From: Amborella trichopoda
Lineage: Eukaryota; Streptophyta; Magnoliopsida; Amborellales; Amborellaceae
Direction of reading: 5' to 3'
Assembly (NCBI RefSeq): GCF_000471905.2
Contig: NW_006498435.1
Location: forward strand, 4,151,211-4,215,210
Length of the DNA stretch: 64,000 nucleotides
A program made the translations under genes and the position numbers. Below, piece after piece: positions 22,423 to 34,879 of this stretch (its first letter is position 1; each line of letters starts with the position of its first letter). Below the pieces are notes generated by a model, which was not told the origin of the DNA, made no database searches, and saw nothing but the letters and a program-made list of their open reading frames with translations.

Positions 22423-23889
22423 TGTTTGAAGATATTTCTCAGCACCTTGGGTCCCCGATGTGGAATAAAGGAGAAGCCGGTAGATAAAGCCTTGACTTAC
22501 AGTGGAATTTTCATCAGTCTCATAATTACCCCAGAATGGGTGAGGATCTTCTTAACGACCCCAAAAGGTAACTTGCCAACTTTCATCTTAATTTGATGTG
22601 TCTAAGGCAGTGCAGATAAAGAAACAATTTCAAAAAAATCAGCCTCTAGCACCCTGAAACGGACCATATAACAGGAACCCTATTTTTGGAGCTTCAAATG
22701 ACTGTGGGACCACCTCCATTAGATCTGACATGGTAAAACAGGGTCAAGATTCAACTTAAACGGACACTTTAGGATGAAGTTACGAGTGAAATATTGATGG
22801 GGGGTAGGCTGCACGCTATTCCCGTGCGCCCTCCCTACACCAGTCTCCATTAAAGGGGACTGGTTTTCACATTCACAACTAATAAATTTTGGGATTCATA
22901 CCTCCCTCGTTTCGAGTCGAGTCGTGCTTGAATTTTGCGAGCGTATTCGTCTCGTCAAGACGAGCATTTTGATATGTGGCAAGTTTCGTGACGATGTCCG
23001 AGCAGGGAGAAAAGCTAGAGTGAAGATGACGATTCGAGAACAAGAGTTGCAGAAAATCAGTAGTAGCCTGTCTCACTCGAGTGGCCATATCATTACATTC
23101 TCACACCCGATCGACGTGAAACTAGTTACATTGCGTGCATAAGGTTCAAGGCTACTATTGGGCCAAATCCTGTGCGTGATGAATGGTTAGATTTCATGTA
23201 CAAAGATGTTAAATTTGTTGTAGAATTATAGCCAAACCCCGTGAATGATGAACAGTTAGGTTTCACGTACAAAGATGTTAAAGTTGCAGCAGAATTTCGG
23301 CTGTCGGATCTAAATTCCGACAAAAAAACCCAAAATTGTAAAATCTTTGTTAGTGCACAAAATCGAGCTACGTATGTTGCAGCACAATTGTGATGGCATG
23401 ATTAATGTAATTCAGCAAAGAAACCAAGGAAATACATCAAGAAACAAGTGCACTATTGATTGGAAGTTTTCAAGTTTCGTACAAATTTTAAGTTGCATGA
23501 TCATAGCTTAAATATGTGATTCATGGCTCGAAGTTAGTATCAAATTGATCGTCATGTTGATCCCAATAAGAAAGTAATCATCTTTTGGCCATACGAGCGT
23601 CGGAGAAACCCCGAATCATCTTAAGAAAATCAAACACGTTCCATGGTTGCAGTAGAGACTGTTTTGAAATTTTGTGTATTGTTGGGCAGGGGCCAAACTA
23701 TAATTTACACCCATTTTTAGATTTTATTTTAATTCAAATCAATTGTATTTTTTTATCAATTAGGGTAAATTTTAGAAATCCAACCATGTGTTAGGCGCAC
23801 CTCTATGTATATCACGTTATACCTCAGTGTAAAGGACCTTCAACTAGATGAATAAAATTTTGATTTTACATTGAGATTGTGGGCACATC

Positions 23890-25845
23890 TTAGAGAGAGA
23901 GAGAGGAGAGAGAAGAAAGAGCCCGATACTCTTAAGTAATTTTCTCTCTCCTCCTCTCTTTTCTCTCCTCTTCTCTTCTTTCTTTCTCTCTCTTCTCTCT
24001 TTCTCTTCTTCTCCCTTCCTTTCTCTTCTTGTTCCTCTCCCTTTCTTTCTCTTCTTCTTCTTCTTGGTTTCTCTCTCTTCTTCTTCTCTGTTTCTCTCTA
24101 TTCTTCTTCTTCTCTCTTTCTCTCTCTTCTTTTTTTCTCTTTCTCTCTCTTCATTTCTCTCTCAACATGCACGACAGTAAGTATCGTCATGCATGTTTCC
24201 CTCTTTCTTAATCTTTTCTCTCCTCCTTTCCTTTTCTCTCTCCTACTCTTTCTTATCTCATTCTCTACCTTTCCTAATTTTCACTGTTTTCTTCTTAATC
24301 TTCTTTCCTAAACTCTCTCTCTTTCTTTCTCTCTCTCTACTTTCCTTTCTTCTCTCTTTACTTCCTTTCTTATCTCTCTTCCTTCTTTCCTTTTCTTCAC
24401 TCTCTCTTATTCATTCTCTCTCTTATTTTTTCTTTTCTCTCTCCTCCCCACTCATGTGCGACGGTACTCATCGTCGAGCATGACATTCTCCTTCTCTTCT
24501 GATATCCTGGAATGAACACAGTGAGGTGGGCCTTAACCCAAGTGGCGGGCTAGACCTCTGTCTAAGTTCCTCATTTCCCATGTTGCCCATGGCGATGCTC
24601 ATCATCGCACATGACATTTCTTGTCTTATCCTCTAACCAAGGCACAGAGTCGGGTCCTTTCCCAAGTGGCGGGTCGGGTCATGTCTGAGTCTTTTGACAC
24701 GCACGACGATGCCGATAGCCTAGTGTGTCTCTTCTTTTCTCTTTCATGTTGTTTCGTCCTTTATCATGGACGGTGAAACCCATCGTCGTTCATGTTTTCT
24801 CTTACTCTTTCTCTCTTGTTATGGACGGCGGAACCCATTGTCGTTCATGTTTCTTCTCCCCTTCCCTCTTCCTCTCTCCTACCATGGATGGGGGAGCCCA
24901 TCGCCATCCGTGTTTCTTCTCCCCTTCCTCCTTTCTCTCTCCTTTGTTGTGGACGGCGGAACCCATCGCAGTCCATGCTCCTTTCTTCTTTCTCTCTCTT
25001 CTGTCATGGATGGTATAACCCATTGCCATCTATGTTACCTTCTTCCTCTCCTTCCTATCATGAACGGCATTGACCATCACTGTCCATGACATATCTCTCA
25101 TCCCCTGATTTTCTTCTCTTTCTTCTCCCTTTTCTCTGTCTTCTCATCTTCTTCTTTTATTCCTAATCTCTCTCTCTTCTCCCCTATCTCTTCTCTTTCT
25201 TTCTCATACTTTTTGTTTTCTTCTCTCTCTCCTATCTTTCCTCTTTATCTCTCTCTCTCTTTTGTTCTTTATCTCTCCTGTCTTCTCATCTTTCTCTCTC
25301 CTCTCTTCTCTTCACTTCTTCTTCTCTCTTTTCCTTTCTTCTCTTCTCTTCTTTTCTCCTCTCTTCTCTCTTATCTCCACTCTCATTTCTCTTCTCTTCT
25401 CTTCTCTCCTCTCATATCGCTCTCCTCTTCTCTTCTTCATCTTCTCTCTTCTCTTCTCTTCTCTTCTATTCTTCTGTTCTTCTTCTTCTCTCTTCTCTTC
25501 TCTTCTCTTCTTCTCTTTTTCTTCTCCTCCTTTCGCTTCTCTTCTTCTTTTCTCTCTTCTCTTCACTTCTTCTTCTTTCTTTTCTGTCTTCTCTCTTAAT
25601 CTCTTCTTTTTCTCTCTCTTAAATCTTCTCTCTTATCTCTGCACTCTTCCTCTTCTTTCTTTTCTTTTTTCTCTCTTGTCTCTCCTCTCTCTCCTTTCTC
25701 TCCTCTTCTTCTTCTCTCTTCTTCTATCTCTCTTTTCCTCTCTCTCTTTCTCCTTATTTTTCTTCCTTCTTCTCTTACTCCTTCCTCTCTTCTCTTTTCT
25801 CCCTCTCTTTCTTCTCTCTCTTCTTTCTTCTTCCTCTCTCGTTTG
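23890..25845 (+). repeat. CT-rich tract with hairpin words in copy B LTR
   Basis: Nearly pure C/T sequence is interrupted by words that begin CATGGACGG or similar and end CCGTCCATG or similar. Examples are near 24,766, 24,818, 24,882, 24,949, 25,005 and 25,060. Each can fold with 7-9 bp arms around an AACCCAT-like loop. The Ser/Leu/Phe-rich frames in this tract are composition artefacts. Confidence 0.88.
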
Positions 25846-26226
25846 ACCAAAGGACTTGCTAAGTCTAGCACTAATATGATAATCTCGTCATCTAACAGTT
25901 TAACCATCGTGCCGATCTGAGTTACCGTGCCTTTCTTGCTGCCACGTCAGGCTAGCTATTGTACCAAGCTGGTTGGTGTTAGTTCTGTCGTCGAGTAATT
26001 AAGCTGTCGTGCTGGTCTGAGTTACCGTGCCAATCTTGCTACCACGTAAAATCAGTCACTGTACTGGTCTAGAAACTTTGTCAGTCTAGCCATTCGATCA
26101 AACTTCTCTTTTTTGTCTTCTCTTTCCCCATTCTCTTTCTTCTTTTTTTTCTCTCAATCACCTCAATCTCTGTCCTTGTATTCTTTTCTTCTTTTGAATG
26201 TGCACGTACATGTGCATTAGCTCAAG

Positions 26227-26258
26227 GAGAAGGTGGGGTCCCTTGGCCCACTTATCTT
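26227..26258 (+). other. Conserved U5 stem-loop (copy B)
   Basis: GAAGGTGGGG...CCCACTTATC pairs around a short loop. It is equivalent to the GACAAG/CTTGTC stem-loops in sister LTRs and is followed by a conserved TGTGATTGC(A/G)G phrase. Confidence 0.6.
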
Positions 26259-26578
26259 ATAAATTAACTGTGCACATGTGATTGCGGAAATAGAGGACTA
26301 CAAGTCAAGGGAGGCGATTTCAAAGCAGTTGTAAGACTGGGGGGCCTTTCGTCATGATCTAAGAGGGTGCCCACACAAGTCAGCTCGAGTGAGTCACGGA
26401 CCCAGGTGAGGTGTATCCCGTCTCACACCAAATTCATCTCTCACCGATTGGTGTACTTGCGCTTATTCTTAACAAGGTTCCCGAGAGAGAAGTCTCAAGT
26501 CCGAGGTTTCCTTGAAACCCATGACACGTGCCACCAGATCATCTAGATCTCGGGGCGAGATGGAGGCATCTAACCAGC

Positions 26579-26600
26579 TTGATGACTCCACTGGGGACAC
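26579..26600 (+). other. Primer binding site of copy B
   Basis: Directly after the LTR end stands TGATGACTCCACTGGGGACA. It closely resembles the GACTCCACTGGGGAC primer sites, as I recall them, of plant Tat/Ogre-type elements (reported as tRNA-Arg type). Position and sequence together fix the LTR end at 26,576. Confidence 0.75.
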
Positions 26601-28126
26601 ATGACCCCTCTGTTGGATTGTTGTTGTTTAGCTAGTTTCTCTTTTTTTTTTGCATTGCCCTCACATGGCTTCTGAGTTCCTTAACCCATTTGTCCAGATC
26701 GGGGATTTTCTCATCCCCGCATTCATGAGTTCCCCTCTAGACCAAGCTCCTCCAGCTTTGTTCCCAACTTTCCTCCTGAGCAAAGACCCAGTGTCTAGCT
26801 CTCATCTCTTGACCTGGATAGGTGTGAAAAGGGACTTAAAGGTCCCTAACTCCCCATCTCATAGCTCTAGTGGAACCCCCACTAAAGCACTTTGCACTGG
26901 TAGCACATCTGCTACCACTCACAGCACCCTATTACTTGTAAGTCTCTTACCAGTCATATTGCCGAGGTACGCCAAAGGGCTACCTTGTCCTCTTCTGTAA
27001 AAGGCAAGAAAGTTGTTGTTGCTCATGTGGGTCATCGCAAGTCTACCCCGATGTTCCTGCACCAGCGTGAGCTTCTATGCTTAGAAGTTCAATACATCAA
27101 GGTGGAGACCCTGAAGCCTCTACCTCGTGCATGCACCCTAAGGCTCGTAGGCCGTCCACTCGAGCCACACCTCCGGTCAACCATTTTGTTACCTCGAGTA
27201 AGCATCCAAGATCAGGCCTCCTTAGACCGAAACCTGTACGCATGCATGTGCATACCACCACTCAGGGTGACACTATTCTTACGCCGACCTAAGCACATGG
27301 AGGACGACCCCCCCTTTAAGCCCATACTTACAGACACCTGCTCCCACCTGTTCCCTTACAGACACCTGCTCGCATTTCTCAGCCTTTTAAGGCCAGACCA
27401 CTTGTTTGAGCTCGGGCTGACCCCCAAGTCATCTAAAATGCTACTTCAAGGGGAGCACACGTGCCACCTTCACGGACCGCTCCTCGCTCTCGACTCAGAC
27501 ACTGTCGAGAGCCGGTCCCTTCTCCCTCTGCCCTTTCTCCTTTCGACGGATAGCTCAAGACATGATGCTCAAAGGACAATCTTGGGCTAGCCCTATCAGA
27601 TCGGCAATGCCTCTGAAGCCTACAAAGGAGCTTGGGCAAAGGCTTGATGGCAGATAAAGTCCTACAACCCTTGAGGCAGCAGCCCAAGTTAGCCCCTATC
27701 CCTGGACCGCATTCACTACCTCACCTTATGGACATGGCCCTCTCATGCTCTAAAACAGCGGGCCAACCCCGACCCTAGCCTTAGTTTCGAAGAGAGGTCT
27801 ATGGCAGCGTTAAGATCAAGCAAGACAGAGGATTGTAGATCCTAACTAAGGAGCCAACCAGAACGGTAGAGGTGACCGACCCCAAGGACCTCCTTCCTGA
27901 AAATCCCTTCTACCCTTTTCGAATCTTGGAGCCTGAAGAGGAGGTGCAAGAATCCTGCATAGTGGTCAATGTTGTAGAAGACGGCCCAACCACCCAACAG
28001 CCACGGTCCCAAGATCGTCGAGAACTGGTCCTCATACGGTTGGCGTATAAGACTCGAGTTCAATCGGGGCATGCTGAGCCCTTGTTGACCGATCTACCGC
28101 ATATGACCTGCTAAGCTTGGAAGTCT
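26601..28126 (+). other. Copy B: leader and gag-proximal region, unrecognised
   Basis: Broken, proline-, serine- and threonine-rich frames (26,650-27,000; 26,985-27,590; 27,872-28,114) occupy the space between primer site and gag. In this lineage the N-terminal gag region varies a lot, so I do not assign a domain. Stops and shifts are frequent. Confidence 0.5.
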
Positions 28127-30110
28127 TCAACTGCACCTGAGGCTGACCTTCTCAAAGAAACAGTCAGCGTTATGGTCGTTAACGAACCTAACGACTCCCA
28201 AGAAGAGCGCATGAATAGGTTCGAATACATGGTGCGTGCCATGATGGAGAAGATAGATCACATGGAAAGCATGCGGCTTACAGCTAATTCGTCCCATCAT
28301 GAGGCCAATCCCATCCCTCGAAAGATGCAGCTCCAAAGCAGACCCCCCCGCTAGCCTCGCAAGACAATTCTGTCCCTCGAATGGTTTCACAGGTAGACAT
28401 AGATGCCATGGTAACCCATAGCTTGAAGAACAAAAAGATTTCGAGATTGCAGGGGACGACACTTTACCAAAAGCCGTACCCCTCCTACATTGATCAGGTT
28501 CCATTTCCCCCGGATTACCAAAAGGGGAAGCTTCCCCTGTTTAATTATTCAACATCCCGCACCAGAATATCGCTCATTTTCAAGCGGCATGTCGAGAGTT
28601 AGCAGGTGTTGGGAGACTCCTCCTCCGTCAGTTTGTTGAAACTCTTGATGGCCCGACCTTTCAGTGGTATGCTCGGCTTCCCCCAAATTCAGTACGCACA
28701 TGGGATGAGATGAAACAAGTGTTCTACCAGCGCTTCTATGAGGTTCAAAGAGACCTTCAAACCATTAAGCTTCTCACCCCGAGCCAAGAGTTGGACGAGC
28801 CTCTGGACCATTTTGTAGCCAGATGGAGGGATTTGGCTGCTTACCACCCCAATCTTATGTCATAGAAAGAAGCAGTCCAGACCAGTATACAAAATATGTG
28901 ACCAGACATTGCCCTACATGCTCAGGCCTCCAACCTGACCTCCATGTCAGAGTTGATCTCTAAGTCAGTTCGCATAGAGAGCCTGTCATGTCACCATGGT
29001 GGGTCACATCAACAAACTTCGAGCTCAAGAAAGAACAGGGGCAATGGTAATTCTCAAACCAATGCTCGGGGCAATAAAAAAAAAGGGGTAATCAGTGCTG
29101 CTGTCACTGTTAGTGATCTGAAGAAGGCTGCCGCTCAAACTTTGGACCTCTCCAAAGGGGCAGGTACAACAAAGACACAGACAGCGCCTCAGTGAGGCAA
29201 GCAACAGCCATCATACAACCGAGTACCCCCACTTGCAAACCTTAATCGAAACGACTATTAGGCCAAGCATAAGAACAAGATCTATCCTTTCAAAAAGGAG
29301 TGGGTTCCCGCGCTACTTCGACTATTGCTGGAGCAGTATATGATTGAGATGCTTGAGATCAAGTTTCCTGATCAAGCTGGTCTTGATACACATGTAAACT
29401 ACTGTGCTTATCATCAAAGGATAAGCCACCCCATAGAGGAATGCTACACACTTAAAGACTTCATTGAGGCCCTGATCCAGAAGGGTCAGATAAAGCTCGA
29501 AGAACTTAAGAAAGCATTCGGGGCAGCTGAGGCCTCTCATGTGGTGACAGTACAGGAGGAAGACGAAGGCCCGCACTATTCCGATGAGCTGCCATCAGAT
29601 CTCCTTCAAGCTCTGTTCAGTATGATGCTCCAACAAGGACTTCTCACACTAAATCTGGTGAGGCAGCCCAGGTGCCTTGCTCAGGGAATTGAGAACCACT
29701 AGCGTCTGTACCATCAAATATGGGGCCACGAGCTGAGCGAATGCTATGGATTTGAAGCCGTGGTTGCGAAGAAAGTGCGGAGAGGTCACATTGCTTACGT
29801 CGTTATAGAAGATCACCCTAAAGGCACTACTCCTATCCAGGAGGACATCTCAGTGCAGGTCTCTCGTGATGATGCTTCTGATCCCTCAAAGCCCTCGACA
29901 TGGAACGTCTATCACAGGCGGAGCAGACTCAAGTCCTTAAAGCAAGAGGCAATTCGTCAAGCTAGGGCTGCTCACAAACCTTGCAAGATGGATCAAGAAC
30001 CTCCAAAGGAATCAGGAGGAGACGATCATCAAGGGCTGCTCTCCGGAAGAACTAGATTCCTCAATCACCGGTTTAGCAAGAATTTCTCAAGCCTCTTCCT
30101 CCATTACTGA
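28127..30110 (+). pseudogene. Copy B: gag
   Basis: A clear retrotransposon gag core reads from 28,560 to a stop at 28,863-28,865, with phrases AHFQAACRELAG, FQWYARLPPNSVRTWDEMK, FYQRFYEVQRD and HFVARWRDLAAYHP. Before it a short coiled segment (28,172-28,354, NRFEYMVRAMMEKIDHMES) is seen. After it, 29,325-29,702 gives NYCAYHQRISHPIEECYTLK followed by DFIEALIQKGQIKLEEL, the Cys/His-containing segment usual between gag and protease in Tat-lineage elements. The last frame (29,760-30,110) is basic. At least four stops or shifts interrupt it. Gag normally forms the particle that packages element RNA; this copy cannot make it intact. Confidence 0.82.
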
Positions 30111-31067
30111 CCTTACAGGACTTCATCCCTGGCGTGATCGTCCTTACTCCCTCACCTCATCAGACGGACATCCCTGGGCCATCTTTGACTCGGGACATGT
30201 TCAATAAGGGTGACGACACTAAAAGCACCCCCCAGAGGTCTAAGTAGGGGAAAGACCCAAAAGACTCCCCACACATGTCCAACTCCGATGATGATGTAAA
30301 ACACTGCCCAAATCAGTCCAATGAAGGGGATGACCTCAAAGGTCCCTCACCTACTAACCCCTCTTCTTCTTCTTCATATTCTTCTTCTTCTCCTTCCTCT
30401 TCTATGTCTATTGCAGGTACAAATATGAAAATGTCCAGACTTTGAGGCCCTTGACAGAGAACTCGAGGGAACTAATATCAACAAGTAGTACCGGAGGCAA
30501 CTGAGAAAGACTCTGGCCCAAACGGCCGGATTCTCAACAATTGTTGATGCCCTGGCACCTCGAGCCAATGCAGAGTTGTCTTCTTCCACTAAGAAGCACA
30601 ACAGGTCTAAGCCGTAGAAACCCCGGTGGCCCCTTGATCCCTACTTTGAGCATAGGCTAAGGGAATCAAGAGAACAGAGCCTCTATTTTCAAGAGGCCTG
30701 TCAAATGGTGCAGATCTCCGAAGCATCACCCAACACAGGGTATATGAGCCTAAGATCGTGGAAGACGCTGCAACCTCCACCTTAGAGGCCAAAGGTCATG
30801 AAGTTTCCTGATCCATCACTCCTTCCTCACCTAGATACCCCAGACAATCCACCCATGCTCAAGTTCCTTGGGACGCCTCTAATCCCATACACCCAACCAC
30901 CTCCTAAGCCTCAGCCTCAAACCTTCACTCAGCCAAAACAAACTCTTCCTGCCCAATTCATTTAAACCTCCCAATGCATGCTGGCTGCATAGCAAAGTTG
31001 GCCAGCATCCCAAAACAAACTCCCTTCATCTAAACCTCACCCTCAACCTACCATATTACCTACATTC
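30111..31067 (+). other. Copy B: spacer between gag and RT (protease expected, not seen)
   Basis: No intact aspartic protease domain is visible. A lone VDTG phrase at about 31,070 could be a remnant of its active site, but the surrounding residues run straight into the acidic linker before RT. A short TTC/CTT microsatellite lies at 30,362-30,400. Confidence 0.45.
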
Positions 31068-32164
31068 ATGGTGGATACAGGGGAACATCGAGAAAGTCCT
31101 CATGAGGCACGGACTGTCTGTACAGAAGAATGGGAAGAAGGCGATCAAGACACATCCGATGAACTCGAGGAGATAAATCTAAGGGATGAAGCTGACCTCA
31201 GGCTCACTTTCATCTCGACAAATATGTTGCCAGAAGAGAAAGAGAATCTTACTTCCTTCTGGAGAGCAAATCGGGACGTCTTTGCCTGGCAGTATCATGA
31301 GATGCCTGGTTTAGATCCTCAAGTTGCAATCCACTGTCTCAGCATCGATCCATCCTCCATGCCTGTCAAGCAGAAATCAAGGAGGTTTAGGCTTGATCTC
31401 GAAATGCAGATTGATGTTGAGGTGAGCAAGCTTAGGCAAGAAGGCTTCATTCGTGAAGTAAAGTATTCAATGTGGCTAGCGAATGTTGTACAATCAAGAA
31501 AAAAAAAGGCCAAATTAGGGTTTGCATTGACTTCCGCGACCTGAATGCTGCTTGCTTGAAGGATGAATTCTTGTTGCCGTTTACGGAGATGCTCATTGAC
31601 TCCACAGCTCACTGTCAGATCTTCTCCTTAATGAATGTATACACTGGGTATAATCAGATACGGATGGCACCAGAAGATGAGGAGGCCACCCCATTCTTGA
31701 CTCCAAAAGGGGTCTTTAGCTACACGATCATGCCTTTCTGGTTGAAGAATGCAGGTGCTACGTATCAGAAAGCAATGACAACCATCTTCAAGGATATGAT
31801 GCACAAGGAGGTGGAATGCTATGTGGATGCCTTGATGGTGAAATCTAAAAGGAAAGATGCTCATATGAGAGACCTGGTAAAGGTGTTCGAACGGTTACGC
31901 CTTCATCAGCTGAAGATGAACTTGTTAAAATGTGCTTTTGGTGTGTGTTCAGGAAAGTTCTTGGGGTTCATTGTTAGACATCGAGGGCTGGAAATTGAGC
32001 CAGTCAAGATCAAGGAAATCGAGGAAATGCCACCACCATCTACATTGCGAGAGCTGCAGTCCCTTCAAGGAAAGCTGGCTTATATCCGCAGGTTCATCTC
32101 GGACCTCTCTGGTCGCTATAAGCCTTTTATGCACCTTTTAAAGAAGGATACCCCATTCATCTAG
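31068..32164 (+). pseudogene. Copy B: reverse transcriptase
   Basis: Two frames, 31,068-31,544 and 31,472-32,164, together span the domain. They overlap at an A-rich run near 31,495-31,508, where a frameshift occurred. The first has DVFAWQYHEMPGLDP and GFIREVKYSMWLANVV. The second has RVCIDFRDLNAACLKDEF, SLMNVYTGYNQIRMA, NAGATYQKAMTTIFKD and an active site that reads YVDA instead of YVDD, so one catalytic aspartate is lost. It ends KPFMHLLKKDTPFI before a stop in the place of the usual Trp. Confidence 0.9.
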
Positions 32165-33480
32165 GATGAAGCATGTCAGGTGGTGCGTGATGAAATCAAG
32201 CAGTATTTACTCAATCCTTTAGTGCTTTCTACATCGGTGTTGGGAAAATGTCTCATCCTGTATGTGACCGCTCTTGACGAGTCACTCGAGGCACTATTGA
32301 GCAGAACAATGACGAGGGAAAAAAGACCGCGCTATACTATATCAGCTGTAGGATGCCAGGGGCTGAGAAGAAATATCCCCCTATCAAGAAGATGTGCCTG
32401 GCCTTAATCTTCACTATTCAAAAGCTTCCTCATTACTTACTCGGTCATGAAGTAAAGCTTATATCAAAAGCAGACCCTGTAAAGTTTCTCGTGACACGTC
32501 CATGCTTGTCAGGACTCCTTGCTAGATGGGCATTATTGCTGATGGAATTCAACATCACATATGCACCACAAAAGGCCATTAAGGTTCAATCTTTAGCTGA
32601 TTTTCTCGCAGCACATCCAATACCGGCAGAATCTCCTTTATCAAGCGACCTCCCTGATGAATAAATATTCTGTGTAGAACTGGCCCACGCGTGGGAGATT
32701 TACTTCGATGAAACCTTGCAATCTGATCGAGGAGGAGCCGAAGTGGTATTCATGACTCCGAAAAGGAGGGGTACTACCTCTATCCATATCTCTCACCAAA
32801 GCTGGTTCCCATAACAAGGCGGAGTATCAGACCCTTATAATTGGATTGAAGATAGCCTTGGATTTAGACTTGGAGAACATCAATATCTTCGGTGACTCTG
32901 AGTTGGTCATTCGGCAGCTTAAGGGGATCTATGACATGAGAAAGGACACTCTCAAGCCTTACCATGATACTGCAAAATCGTATATGGCTCAATTTGATGA
33001 TGTATCCTTGAGTCACATCCCCAGAAGTTTAAACTTGCAGGTTGATGCACTCGCAAAGCTCAGAGCTACCATTCAATTGTCCTCACCAGGGTCCATGCCT
33101 ATCTTGGTGGCAGAGTGGAGACATGTTGAATTGAGAACCGAAGTAGATGTAGATGATGAAAGAATCATCTTTCTCGAGTGCCTGCCTTATCCATTCGGGG
33201 CAATTCTAGAAGCCAAAGATGTCATTAAAGCTGAGCAAGAGATGGCACAGAGTCAAGGATCCAACTTTGAGAAGCAAGAACCGGAGTTCTTTGACCCAAT
33301 GTGTGCGAAAATCAAGCAAGTGGAATATTGGAGAGAGCCAATCATTAACTTCATAAAGCATGATAGACGGCCTAAAGATCGTTCTAAGCACAATAATGTG
33401 CATCGAACGTCTACCAAGTACACCCTCCTTGAAGAAGATGCTATCTTTAGATGGTCTTTTGACAGTATTCTTCGCAGATG
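32165..33480 (+). pseudogene. Copy B: RNase H region with second RNase H-like domain
   Basis: Frames 32,180-32,407, 32,353-32,664 and 32,846-33,544 carry LILYVTALDESLEALL, ISKADPVKFLVTRPCLSGL, NITYAPQKAIKVQSLADFLA, then INIFGDSELVIRQLKG and SHIPRSLNLQVDALAK. The second group matches the additional archaeal-type RNase H found in Tat-lineage Ty3/gypsy elements, which supports the lineage call. Frameshifts near 32,330 and 32,665-32,845 inactivate it. Confidence 0.82.
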
Positions 33481-34554
33481 TGTAGACGCACAAGAGGCAA
33501 ATAAGGTGTTGGAAGAAGTACACTCAGGCATTTGTGGGATGTAGTCTGGCCCTAAGCTCTATGAACGGATACACAGATTGGGGTTTTATTGGCCTTCGAT
33601 GGCCGTTGATTCCTTAAACTACGCTAAGAGGTGCCAGGTGTGCCAAATGCACTCGAGCCTTACTCATTAGTCTCTAGAGCCCCTACACCCTACAGTGGCA
33701 TCATGACCCTTTTCACAATGGGGTATGAACATTGTAGGACCTATCGACCCACCTTCTGCAATGGGTCATGTCTTTATTCTAGTGGGAACATATTATTTCT
33801 CTAAGTGGGCTGAAGTGGTCCCCTACAAGCAAGTTCCTAGGGCTACGGTGGCCAACTTAAGGCCACATCGTATACTGGTTTGGGGTGCCTGACCAGATTA
33901 TATCTGATAATGGCCTTCAATTAGGAAGTCATCACATTGATCACTTGGTTAACCAGTTAGGTTTTGAATGGAAGTACTCAACTATGTACCACCCTCAAGC
34001 GAATGACTTAGCTGAGGCTTTGAAGAAGACCCTGTGTAGTGTTTTAAGGAAGTCGGTATCAAAGAAGAAGAAAAACTGGCATGAGAAGCTTCCTGAAGCA
34101 CTGTGGGCCTTTCGCACTACTACACAAAATGCCACCGATTCCATTCCTTATTCCCTGGTTTATGGGGGTGAAGCAGTCTTGCCGCTTGAGACTCAACTCC
34201 CCTCGTTGTGTGTCCCCATAAATCAAGGACTGATCGAAGACGAGAGAGTCAAGCTTCGTTAGCAAGAGTTGGATAAACTTGATGAAAAGAGGTTAAAAGC
34301 TCAACAGAACCTCGAACTCAACCAGGGGAGAATGAAGAGAGCCTTTGATAAGTCAGTCTAAGTCTGCTCATTCACTCATGGGGATCTAGTTTTAGACGTC
34401 AAAAGGCCGATCATTATGCATGGGTGGTGCAAAGGAAAGTTTGAACCTAAGTGGGAAGGTATCGCCAAATGGGACTTACATACTGGCACATCTTGATGGA
34501 GAGGAGGCGATGCCCCCCATCAATGGCCGATACCTAAAGAAGTATTATCCCTGA
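33481..34554 (+). pseudogene. Copy B: integrase
   Basis: The zinc-binding site (EVHSGICG...CQVCQMH) is followed by a QWGMNIVGPIDPPS phrase in which the first catalytic Asp is Asn. ISDNG (second Asp) follows, then an AEALKKTL phrase that keeps the Glu. The C-terminal block has WHEKLPEALWAFRTTT, PYSLVYGGEAVLPLE and the closing NGRYLKKYYP-like phrase before the stop at 34,552-34,554. Frameshifts occur near 33,860 and 34,460, with stops at 33,542 and 34,261. Confidence 0.87.
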
Positions 34555-34879
34555 TACATGCTCAAAACACTCAAAGTACAACAAAAAAAGAGTTAAGGAT
34601 AAAATAAAGGAAAAGACGATAAAAAGAAAACAAGCAGGACAATTTAGCAAAGCTTAACTCTTTTTATTGAAGAAGTTACAAGTTACAATCAGAAACCCAC
34701 TACTAGGGAGGTTACAAGGATATATTATCAAAGGTTTCTCTTACTTCAGAGGAAAAGATAATAGTTCAAGTGTTGCTCTTGCTTTAAAAGAAAAGAGAGC
34801 AGTTGACCCCCAGCATTGCTCTTGCATTCTAAGAAAAGAGGAGGGTTACAGGCCAAAAGTTGCCCTGACATCAGGAGAA

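Larger units (their letters stand above)
22423..26576 (+). mobile_element. Copy B: 5' LTR, 4.15 kb, Tat/Ogre-like
   Basis: It starts TGTTTGAAGATATTTC and ends CATCTAACCA, immediately before the primer site. U3 (about 1.4 kb) shares blocks with all sister LTRs: CACCTTGGGTCC, TCTAGCACCCTGAAACGGACC, a GGTAGGCTGCACGC block and GAGCATTTTGATATGTGGCA. A weak TATA (TATGTATA, 23,804-23,811) and AATAAAA (about 23,852) follow. Then come the CT-rich tract (23,890-25,845), the stem-loop (26,227-26,258) and the GC-rich end block (26,356-26,576). No polypurine tract precedes it, so 22,423 looks like a true element start. Flanking 5-mer: CCTAA. Confidence 0.82.

Noticed and set aside
25213..25907. Ser/Leu/Phe-rich frames resembling membrane proteins
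   Set aside because: They are translation of the CT-rich LTR tract in copy B. The same pattern appears in every LTR tract.
31060..31090. Aspartic protease active site (VDTG)
   Set aside because: Only the tetrapeptide is present; the following residues belong to the acidic linker before RT, so a protease call is not justified.
13340..34554. Endogenous pararetrovirus origin for the RT/integrase fragments
   Set aside because: Domain order RT, RNase H, second RNase H, integrase, together with LTRs, primer site and polypurine tract, fits Ty3/gypsy retrotransposons. No movement or coat protein is seen.
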